Source: Fistulifera solaris (lineage: Eukaryota; Bacillariophyta; Bacillariophyceae; Naviculales; Stauroneidaceae). From it: 64,000 nt of DNA. The stretch's first letter is position 1. The number at the start of each line of letters is the position of its first letter. The stretch lies in NCBI GenBank assembly GCA_030295235.1, contig AP026164.1:682001-746000 (forward strand), written 5' to 3'. The notes beneath the pieces were generated by a model, which saw nothing but the letters and a program-made list of their open reading frames with translations, made no database searches and was not told the DNA's origin. Below, piece after piece: positions 10,744 through 21,000 of the stretch. The translations under genes and the position numbers were made by a program.

Positions 10744-11391
10744 CCTTTTCTCTAGCTAGGTGAATTGTTGGGTTACCATCGACGATATCGAGTTGATAAA
10801 GCAACAAAACATTAAAGTCTACCAGTACTTGTACCAGGTGTACCAGGTATTTCCCGATGAAATTTGGTGCGCTTTGACCCGTGAATGAATTGATTCGTAA
10901 CCTGACTATATTTACAGAAATTCTGGAAACGGTCTATTTTATCCTACAAAAAATCTGTACTGTAGACATTCCAGAAATTCTGGACACGGTGTATTGTATC
11001 AAACAGAAATCCTGTCTATGTTTTAACTGCATCAAGGGTTTTGAGTAGGGTGCCTACGTGAATTTCAGTAGACATTTGAAGCGTTGTATCTTCTCTCTTT
11101 TCAGCGTTTTTTCTTACTGCAAATGAGCGATGTTGATGATGCAAGGGTTGATGGCATCGCAGTCAAAAATACCGGGTACAAGGTACCCGGCAAATGGATG
11201 GTGTCAATTGAAAAATATCCGGGTTTTCCTCTGTCGACAATAATTAATTACGTGAAATGCACGTAGACATGACGTTTCGAGTTTTTCGCTTATTGGTTTA
11301 TTTTCTGCATGTTGGTGAATTTCGATGATGATTTCGACGCAAATCAGACCGTGAACTAGAGTGTTGCTTGTAGCAGGAAAGAGAGACACGC
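10744..11391. other. Divergent intergenic region with small repeats
   Basis: Holds two copies of an ~50-bp element 57 bp apart (10916 and 10973, both starting AGAAATTCTGGA), a cluster of TACCAG/GTACTTGTACC motifs (10820-10850), and a perfect 8-bp inverted repeat, CCGGGTAC-aag-GTACCCGG (11172-11190). No gene seen. Confidence 0.5.
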
Positions 11392-11695
11392 ATGATGATC
11401 GTTTCGCTTACTAAACTCGTCGCGGCAACCCTCACAATTCTCATAACGACACTAGACGATTGTGTGTGGTTAGTACCCTTTGTCGCGAAACCAAATACTG
11501 CATTTTGTCATGGGAGTCTGTTTGTCGTAACGCTGACGAGCATGGCCATTCTCGTCACTGGAGCAACTTGCTTGTTTTCCAGTCGCTTGCCGGTTTCGGA
11601 ATTAGTTTTGCAGGGGACCGGGGCGCTCCTATGCTGGTTGCTGGCAGGATATCTTCTGCATCGTTCTCTGGAAAAACAAAGAAGACGACAACAGC

Positions 11696-11726
<31 letters not shown>

Positions 11727-12090
11727 GCAATCTTTTGAGCCAAATGAAGAAGTTCCTCTCGTTACGCCGCCCAGCAGTCAAGTTAGTGCCATTGATGACG
11801 ACGTCTCACAACCATGGATGGTTGTAACACTGACATTCGTTGGAAGTCTCGATGAGATTATGTACTTTCCCGGACTTTTGCTAGGACAATTATTTACAGC
11901 ATGGGAGTTGTGTCTGGGTGCATGTTTGGCGGGATGCATCATGCTCCTTGTGGTGTTGACTTGTCTACGACAAAGTCAACCTTTGATGAACTTTCTGGAT
12001 CGTATCCCATTGTACGCTGTTGTAGCCGTCTTTGCGGTTGTTATGACAGTGCAATCAATTCAGGAATGGGGGTCTGAAATGCGGCATTAG
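11392..12090 (+). CDS. Multi-pass membrane protein with internal polyQ, possibly transporter-like
   Basis: 232 residues with six or seven hydrophobic helices in two halves split by a charged linker that contains about 14 consecutive Gln (~11690-11730). Each half has a helix ending in an acidic pair: TTLDDCVWLVPF in the first and GSLDEIMYFPG in the second, suggesting an inverted or duplicated three-helix repeat as in LysE/CadD/UPF0016-type cation exporters. That relation is inference from layout only; no diagnostic motif such as ELGDKT is present. The ATG at 11392 is followed at once by a second one. A membrane solute carrier is the best guess. Confidence 0.6.
11690..11730. repeat. CAA/CAG microsatellite encoding polyQ
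   Basis: Near-pure run of CAA with CAG interruptions inside the membrane-protein gene; in frame, so length changes by whole repeats keep the frame. Confidence 0.9.
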
Positions 12091-12815
12091 CGATCGAGCG
12101 CTGACAAGAGAGACGAAGACAGACTGAAGTGCTTGTTTGTACGAGAGGACGTGAAGGAGCCAAGAGACATCAGGATGTATTCGCAATTTGCTTTAGTGAT
12201 ACGAAAGGGTTTCGGCAAAAAACGACTTATTAGTTACAGACTACTCAAAAGTCCTTGTAAGGCTTCCCGTCAATTGATGAGCTAAAGCTATAAGTCACTT
12301 GATTGATATACTTTGAATGAAATAGTAAGGTTTGACTCGTGACGGAATGCTTTTCAACTTTCAACCGCCTTGAACAAGGAACGCAACCAGCACCGTACGT
12401 AATGATATATGAACTCTGAACCTTTCTGCTATTGCTGTGTAAACATGGTCCATAAACGTTTCCACGGCTGCGATTTTCAGTCATGAGTCACGACGATCCG
12501 AAACTGTTTGCTACCTCACCTGTGCATTCGTTTCACGAGCTTGGCATGCTACATCTTGTTTTCCAAGCGATTTTAATAATTTCAGCATCATTTACAACTC
12601 ACGCCTCGATTCCCAATGTTGGAAAATGTGCTATTTATTTGCATTGGTATTTTCTATAGCCTTAAGTGTTGTCTTGTGACGACTGCGTGTCAGTCCAGGT
12701 CAGTCCGAAAAGTTTTTTTTTTGACAAGGGGTTGTGGGGAGTGGGATTTTTGAGAATCCATAGACTTATTTCGGACTTTACTCTAGTCGAATTGCGAAAA
12801 TTTGAAAATATCAAA

Positions 12816-13159
12816 GCGAACGACGAAACGCGAAAATTATTGAGAATGGTATGGTGACTGGTGACGTACCATGAAAATATGGGCGTGTCGTGTTTTCACT
12901 TGCCCAGAAAATATGGGGGTGTGGTGTTTTCACGTACCCAGAAAATATGGGAGTGTGGTGTTTTCACGTACCCAGAAAATATGGGAGTGTGGTGTTTTCA
13001 CGTACCCAGAAAATATGGATGACTGGTGTTTTCACGTACCCGTAAAATATGGGCGTGTGGTGTTTTCACGTACCCAGAAAATATGGTGTTTTCACGTACC
13101 CGGAAAATATGGGCGTGTGGTGTTTGTGCGAACGACGAAACGCGAAAATTTCTTGAGAA
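12816..13159. repeat. Direct repeat flanking the minisatellite
   Basis: GCGAACGACGAAACGCGAAA followed by ATT, then TTGAGAA, occurs at 12816-12846 and again at 13128-13159, bracketing the 34-bp array. This suggests the array arose inside, or was inserted between, a duplicated segment. Confidence 0.8.
12873..13136. repeat. 34-bp minisatellite, about eight units
   Basis: Units start with GAAAATATGG at 12873, 12907, 12941, 12975, 13009, 13043, 13077 and 13103; the period is exactly 34 bp except for an 8-bp deletion in the seventh unit. The core reads GAAAATATGGG-N-GTGTGGTG then TTTTCACGTACCCA. The period is not a multiple of three, so open frames across it are chance. Confidence 0.95.
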
Positions 13160-13500
13160 AGACCCTTTTGGCGTCTGCCCATCGCTCACTTCACTCGCGA
13201 GCAATAAAAATCCAAAAAAGCCAACAAGGTCTACCAGCATGGAGTGGTTGCCGAAAATTCAATTGTTGTTCGTATAGACTGTCTTAATAAGTTCTTGGCG
13301 TCTATACTAGCAACCATTGAATGATCTGTTGAGTTCAGAAACCTTTTCATCCACGTTTTCTTTTCCAGTGTATCCAATTCAATGACCTTGCTGTTTCGGT
13401 GGTCAAGCATCACATTACAAACACAGCACGCATTCTTCATCAACATCATGGACACCCCATCGTCCTTCCTGTGATGGTCACTTGCCCCCATCGTTTGCCC

Positions 13501-13584
13501 AGAAAATCTGTGTGTTTGAAATTTCAGACTTTCCAGAAAATCTGTGTGTTTGAAATTTCAGACTTTCCAGAAAAATCTGGGGGA
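13501..13584. repeat. Second 34-bp tandem repeat, ~2.4 copies
   Basis: AGAAAATCTGTGTGTTTGAA followed by ATTTCAGACTTTCC starts at 13501, 13535 and 13569. Its period equals that of the array 400 bp upstream, and both units share a CCAGAAAATxTG start, so they may be one diverged family. Confidence 0.9.
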
Positions 13585-13773
13585 CGTCTTACGTGCAATG
13601 AGGAATTATTCCCTTATCATGTCCTTACCAGGTAACCTTACCTTTTCCGCCTATCACGGGCGCTGCCACAATCGCATTGCATGAGTACACTTCTGCGGCA
13701 TCGCACAGCAATACCTTATTTCATTTGATATTTTTTGTTTTTACAAATTGCAATGATTGTGATTTAACGTTCT

Positions 13774-14957
13774 ATGATGAAGCTTCTTCTTCTTCTTCTC
13801 ATCTTGTGTCCGGCTGTAACGGCATGGATACCCCGAAAGGACCCGACACGGGAGAAAGGGTGCACTTATCTTCAGTCGTCCTCGTTGGAGACGAACCATC
13901 TTCTTGGCACTGATTCTTATACACCAGTCTTTCATTTCTCCCGACCCGAGGCCCTTGAGATGATGGGTCGTCTCGATGATGCGATCATGGGAGGTATCAG
14001 TACCAGCAGTCTGGCTTTTTTCTTCCGACGGCTTTACCCGATGGGGCGGGGTATGCCGCACCGATGGTGGAGGATTCTGTGGCTTTCGTTCGAACCCATT
14101 TCGTCAACCTCTTCAAGTGGCCGATGCCGACGGATTTTATCTCATTGGTCGTCTAGCGAGTGATCTGGAACCCGAGAGGCGAGTGTGGAAATTCAGTACC
14201 CGAACCAAACCGGATCGTGGGGAAGTCGTTTATCAGGCACCGTTCTCGTTTCCCAAAAATCAGTCGGCTTGGCATCGTGTGAATATACCGTTTGACGACT
14301 TTTGTTTAGTTCGCGGTCCTCGTATCGTGCCGAATGGTCCTCTTCTGAACACGACCGGAGGTATCTATCAAGTTGGAATGACCATGAGTAAGTTCGTTTT
14401 CGGAACCAATACCACCGAACTGACCGATTTTCGGGATGGATTCTTTGAGGTCCAACTCAAGGAAATTGGCTTATACAAGCGGCAACAACAGTTATCTAAA
14501 AACGAGCTGATAATAAAATCGCCACAAGTTCTTTCCGAGTCGGAGTTCAAGAAGCAACAGCCGCTGATATTAAAGCTTATGGTTCCACTCTTTCGTTTGC
14601 TGTTCTCTGAGTCAAGGTAGGACCTACATTTTTTGAACTGGTCGTTGCGATACTTAGTTGCGCTTACTCGATTTTCGTTATTTGCAAAGTCGACGTCGTA
14701 AATCGGCCATGAGACATTTGAGGGAGCGTCGAGGACTTTCCAGAGGTCGGGCCATTTGGTTGGGCTACGCAATCGAGCCAAAAGCGTTGGCCTTGTCAGA
14801 TCCCCTGATCACCACGATTTCCATTCTTGCAGCGGATTCTCTGAGAATTATTCTGACAATAGCTATTCGTCTTGTTGTGCAGTACCCACTCTTTTTGCTC
14901 GGGAAGGGAATGCGTGTTCTCCGTCGCGAAAAACGAAATCCAGCCACGAGCTTGTAA
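13774..14957 (+). CDS. CIA30-domain protein with signal/plastid presequence, two exons, one frame break
   Basis: Member of the CIA30 (NDUFAF1-like) family; relatives assist complex I assembly in mitochondria or act in plastids and cyanobacteria. Exons 13774-14616 and 14690-14957 (intron 73 nt, GTAGGA...AAAG). Seen: a hydrophobic leader ending PAVTA-WIP (aromatic at +1, as in diatom plastid presequences), the CIA30 core starting DDAIMGGIS and continuing GFTRWGGVCRTDGGGF, YLIGRLASD, AWHRVNIPFDDF and IYQVGMTMSK, then a tail with two hydrophobic segments. The core reads through only if T6 at 14016-14021 is T5, giving 369 residues. The leader argues against the classic mitochondrial role (inference). 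Confidence 0.8.
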
Positions 14958-15023
14958 ATAAGGTTGTGCTATGATGTTTTTTAATTAGCGGTTATAAGAG
15001 ATTGCTGCTGTGGCTAAGTCAAA

Positions 15024-18000
15024 CTACGGCGCTTTCTTTAAATTCCCCTTGTTTGCTGTAGATGACGAGGGATTGACTCCGTTGTAATTAAAGGGGTTCA
15101 TCCCGAACGCTTGGGGATTGAAAACAGGTCCTCCCGTGTACGTTGGTAAATTAGGAGGAAATTGTGAGACGGGGTTACCATTCAATCCGCCGCCGCGATT
15201 GTAGTTTACCCCATAGCTTTGGTTGAAAACATTAAAACAGTACGGATTGCTGTACGGGCCAAAGTTGATCAATCTATTGCTGTCCTGTGTCTGTGTAGTG
15301 TGGACGCTTTGTACCCCACTACTGCGTTGGCTCGTCAGGGGTGCCAGCGGGTTTGCACTATTGCTAGAGCGCGCTGGAGAAGCCCCCGATGAGGTATGCG
15401 ATTGTCCCACCATAAAATTGTTCAATGACGGAGTCATGCTTGTATTCTGCTTGATTGTATCGGGCTGGGGTGAGCTCGCGGTACCGGGATTCGATGCCTG
15501 TCCATTGATTGCGCTCAACAACAAATCCAAGCCATTCGAACTGGGTTGTTCTTTACTGGTCTGGTCGGCGTGTTCATCTGATCCGACGTCCCCTGTAAGT
15601 TCCTTCGAGTTCTTTGCCTTGCGATTGAAGGGTCTAACGCGCGATAAATTGTCGAGGTTGAGCCATTCGCTGAGTTGTGGGTTTATCCGAGGAAAATGGA
15701 ACAGAGCACGTTTGCCCTTCTCGGTCTGTTCAATTTGCTCGACAACGGCCACGTTCCAACGAAGTGCCCCCTCGCGATGAACATCATAGACATCTGAAAA
15801 TATCGAAATTAGGGTGGCGATCCGGAATCCTGGCAACACTTCGAAACGTAAGCGAGATCCTTACCACCTTCTTCCATTGTCTCCACGTCCACTATTGTGG
15901 GACATCTAGCAGTCTTTAGACTAAAAGCACTGTTGGGCTGCTGGTTGGTCCTCGGCTTGTATGGCTTTATTTTGTTTGTATCAAAGTCGCACCACTCGCT
16001 AACGGGTGGGTTCGTTCTAGGAAAGAAGAATAAAACGCGCTTCCTGTCTTCCGTAAATTCAGATTCTTTTACTACACCAATGCTATAACGCATCAGACTG
16101 TCGCGGAAAACATCAAAAACATCTGCCACATTCAAATTAAGATGACGATTCAATTTAGTCGTAACAACGTCGAACTGTATTCAAATTACTTACCACCCTC
16201 TTCAATAGTCTCCGCATCTACAGTAGAAGGGCACCTAGCTGTCTTCAAACTGAAAGCGCCGTTCTCTTTATTGCTTCTCGGCTTGTATGGCTTGATTTTC
16301 TTTGTGTCGAAATCGCACCATTCGCTAACCTGCGGGTTTGTCCGAGGGAAGAGGAATAAAACGCGCTTCCTGTTCTCAGTAAAATCAATTTCTTTCACCA
16401 CTCCAATGCTAGACCGCATCATACTAGCGCGGTAAACGTTGAAAACGTCTTCAAGCGATCAAAGTAAGTCGGTCCATCTTAAAACTTTGCAAAACGTTCG
16501 AAAAATTTTGCAATACTTACCGCCTTCTTCGATAGTCGCAGCATCTACAGTGACGGGACACCTTGCAGTCTTAATACTGAACACACCGTTCTCCTTGTTG
16601 GCTCTCGGCTTGTAAGGTTTAATCCTATTCGTATCGAAGTCACACCATTCGCTTAGTTGTGAATTCGCCCGCGGAAAGTGAAATAAAACGCGCCTCCTGT
16701 CCCCAGCAAACTCAATTTGCTTTACTACACCCATGCTAGCCCGCTTGACACTCTCGCGGTATACATCAAAAACATCTTGAAACAACGGTTTAGTCGCGCA
16801 TTCTCAGATTCTTTAGTGTCTGGACGTAATCGTTACTTACCACCCACTTCGATTGTCTCTTCATCCACAGTTTGGGGGCACCTTGCAGTCTTTAAATTGA
16901 AAGCGTTGCTCGGTTGCTTGTTGGCTCTAGATTGATAAGGTCTGATTTTCTTTAAGTCGAAGTCATACCATTCGGTGATCTGGGGATTCGCCCTAGGGAA
17001 CCGAAACAAAACGCGTCTTTGGTCGTCCTTTACTTCAGTTTGCACAACTACACCCGTGCTAGTCCGCCTGATGACATCCCGGTACACAGCAAAAACATCT
17101 TTATAGAAGGCAATTGTTAGTTCCGAACGTCAAACAACAAAAAACCCAAGATTACGTCACTTACCACCAACTTTCATGCTTTCATATTCCACAACAACGG
17201 GGCATCTAGAATTCTTCAAACTGAAACCGTCGACAGAATCTCTGCTCTTTCGAGGTCGATGAGTTCTGATTTTTCGACTGTCGAAATCGTGCCACTCACT
17301 GACATTAGTCCTCGGAAAGTGAAATAGAATGCGCTTCCTTTCTTCATCGATGTCTAACCGTTCTACCACACCAACACTAGCACGCGCATCACCATCGCGA
17401 TAAACGTCGAAAGAAACTTAACGTGAAGGAGAAAAAGGTAAGCCAACATTTCGTTCCAGGAAATGATAGTCAAGTTACATACCACCAATCTTGATGTCCT
17501 TTGGATTGACGACGGAGGTAGCATTCGCTTCTTGCTGCCCGATTGTGTCGTAATTGTCGCTTTGAGTCTGCAGAATGGAGTGCTTTGCTTTCTTGGGGAC
17601 ATGTGTGTGCAGCCGAGCTATTCTCTCTGAACCAAAATCAATCCACTCGTCAAATTTTCTTGACAGCTTTGGAAAATGAAATTGAATACGTTTGATTTTA
17701 CCCGAGAAATCGACTTTTGATACGACACCGACTTCATATTTCTCCTTATCATGTCGACGAACGTCAAATCGAGCTGAAAAAACACATAATTAGTCTGTTT
17801 GAGTAAAAACAAAAATTGAAAGGTGAACGTACCTCCAATAGTAAAGCTTTTTTTCGTCAAGAGGTGACGCACTACTGTCTCGTTTTCGCTTCTTTATAGG
17901 AGATCCCTCCACTTTGCCATTCGCATCGACCAGGGAGTCGTTAGCATCCCAATCATCTTCAGGAGCATCACAAGAGTTCGCAAGAGGATTCCAGATGTTA

Positions 18001-21000
18001 TCCTTACAGTAAAATTTCTCAGGCAGTAAGTCCACATCCACATGCCAAGGAATCTTCCGCCATTTCATGCAGTCAGCGCTCTCGCACTGTACCCACGTAG
18101 AAACAGCTTGAGCTGGACGTCCTCTATCAACCGACGAAAGAAGACCACCCACAGAATTTCTCGCTGCTACCTTTTCTTCGGCATCAAGCATATTCAGTAC
18201 ATCATGAATGTTTGACTCGTCACCTGTGACAAGAAAATCTAAAATAGGCGACCCAAATGGTTGCATGCAGCTATTGTCCAGCTTCGACAGCTCTTCACTT
18301 TCTACGGTAAAAGCCTGTCGAATTTCTTCTGGCCACGGACTACCCCTTTGGAATGGATCTTGAAACCATTCGATCAGACGCGGCCGTACCTTTGACTCGT
18401 AAAGGGTCTTTTTCTCTGGTTTACGCCTGCGTTTTGCAATGGAGCTCCTCCAACAACCGTCGATTGAAGGGAGCATAACACAGCCTAAAAAGATCAGGGA
18501 GGCCTTGCTTTTGACCTATACCTCCGTTGTACCATTGCAAGAGTTGAGACAAAACGTAGTCACCTTCGTACCTCACTGTTACACTAGCAACAATGTCATC
18601 GGGTCGACATATCATAGTAGAGTTCTTGTCTTCAAATCTCCTCTCACATATATTCTCGTTCTTTTCATCGGTGATTCTTGAAGCATCAACAACCTCATCG
18701 ATAACAGACAACGGTACGCTATTTCCGATCTCTCTAGCGTAAACGTCGACAGGGCTTGACTCGAGAGGTTGGTACGCTTTCATGGTGAAGAAATTACTTG
18801 TGTGAGCATAGAGAAGAAGCGCATCTGCAGCAGCCTGCAAGGAAAATCTTTGATCGTAATGCAACAACCATGACGAATTTGCAGGGCTTCCGCACGTTTT
18901 CCTAGGTGCACCTTCCTCATCGTTCTTGTGGTTTGACTCGCCTGATCCCTTGTCGCCAATCATATTGTTACTCCCTGATTGAGATTCACTATCCACAGGT
19001 ACACCGATAGATTCCTCTGTCACAACGGCTGGTAAGACCGTTTGGATGTCTCTGGTAATAGCATTGCCACTGGAAACGACGGCAGGTTTGATGACGTTCC
19101 TTTCTTCGGGCGGCAAACCATTATTCTTCCCTTTCCTTAGAATCTGATAGCTCGACACACCGCTTTCATTCTCGACCGAGAAATCTTTTTCCTCGCTGAG
19201 AACGCCAATGGGCGGAGGGCCGTTATCGTCACCGCTTCGGACATCCTCATCAGACAGATCCATATGGTCTGTGGGCAACACAACCGCATTTTCGCCTCTA
19301 TCCGCAGCTCCTTTCGTCAACGACCTTGAGCGACGAAACTCCCTGGCCATATCCTTCAGTTCATCCAATATAATTTCGCGCATATCCAGTAAAGCATTTT
19401 TTAGCTGAAGTCTGCCTTCGATGCCTTTTGACGAAGACGAGCCAGAAACTGTCGTTTCTATTGACGGATCCCTGAAATCTGCAAGAAACGCATACTTCTC
19501 CTTTCGTAACTGATCTAGTCGTTCAATCAATGACGGTCTGGAGGACTGGGCTTCCCTTGCAGAGCGTAGCAGCGTTTGAACTGCCCCCATTTCACTACTC
19601 CACATCCAGTTCACAACGGCTTCATCCGACAATAGAGAAATGGGAGCGTGAATAATTTGGCGCAAAGTCTGCAAATCTGGAGCCGATTTGCCTTCCGTTG
19701 ATGCCTCTAATACACCCTCTCGATGACGGTCCAGTACACGCCCAACTCTATTGAGGCTTTGCGTTAATTGCTGAATGCGTTGCTCCATGGCTGAAACACC
19801 TTCAGCGTCGGCATCTTCAAAAGATATTTTGGACGAAAACAACACATCTTGAATATCTGGACCACCAAAACGTTTTTTCATTCCTTTGTCTCTCTGTTGA
19901 CTTGACTGAACTTTGGACTTGCCGCTCACTTCAGCGCCATCTCGTTTCCGCAGATCCTCGCTCAAAAGCCAAACTTTCTTTTTTTTCCTCGTACTCCGTT
20001 TGTGCACGCTTCTTCCATATATTTTTCTTCTCTTCACTCATCTTCTGCCATAAATTTGAAGCCAACTTTTTTACCGCGCCTTTGAGCTCCAAACCACTCA
20101 GTGATTGGTACACAGGATCTTTTCTTAAAAGAGATAGCAAATAAGTGTTTTCAACTCTCGAGTAACAGAAAAAAGCAGGCTCGCGTCCGGGAGGTTTAGA
20201 CGTCTGCGAAACAGCTATTGCCGGGTCCTTTTCTTGACGAGCCGATGACAGGTGATCACAAATCAGCGAAATTGGCAACGCTCTTCTTTCATACTCGATA
20301 TACCGTAGAGTGTCTGCAACGTAAGTTTTGAGCCAAACTGGAACCAAATCCAACGAATCCATAAGCGAGCTCTTGCCCCCAATAGAAAATTCTACGCGAC
20401 GATTGACACTTATTGCACCAAAGGCAGCCGTGTTGAAACCATGATTTCGCAGGACTCGTTCATCGTCATCTGACATGACTTGCTTCGTCGACCCCTTTAC
20501 CAGATTCGAAAATCTTGTAGCAATCGGTGCGTTTCTGTTCAAGACTTGCTGATAGCAATCGGCGGTCGCGAAATGCAGAAACGACCCGCGACATTTTCCG
20601 TAGCCGCACAAGCACACCGCGGATTTGTATTCATTCAAAGATTCTGTTACTGCGTGGTAATCAAAGGTCAACTCCTCGCCCATTTCAAGTTCACGAAGTG
20701 TTGTCATTGCCAAACACAATTCACCATTCTTAGCTGCTACTCGCACCTCGCAAGTCGGGTCGCAGCTGTGTGAGAGAGAAGAACCGTAGCCAGCCTTTCG
20801 GGACGCATCAACAAACAGTAGACCATAGCCACGAGGATCAATTTGAGGCCGCTCTAGGGCCATGTTGTAAAAATCTGGTAAAGCTGGCTTGAGATTCTTC
20901 CGATCTTGCGTCATCGATATTGCATCCATTTTCTCACCCCATCTCCAAGATGGATAAAGCTCTCCACGGTAGAAAGTTACCAACCTGTTCGCATCAACTT

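Larger units (their letters stand above)
12091..13773. other. Intergenic region dominated by minisatellites
   Basis: About 1.7 kb without a real gene. It carries a 34-bp minisatellite (12873-13136), direct repeats flanking it, and a second 34-bp tandem array (13501-13584), each listed separately. Confidence 0.6.

Noticed and set aside
12871-13287. 138-residue plus-strand open frame
   Set aside because: It runs through the 34-bp minisatellite; the period cycles all three frames, so the frame is open by repetition and the protein is a repeat artefact.
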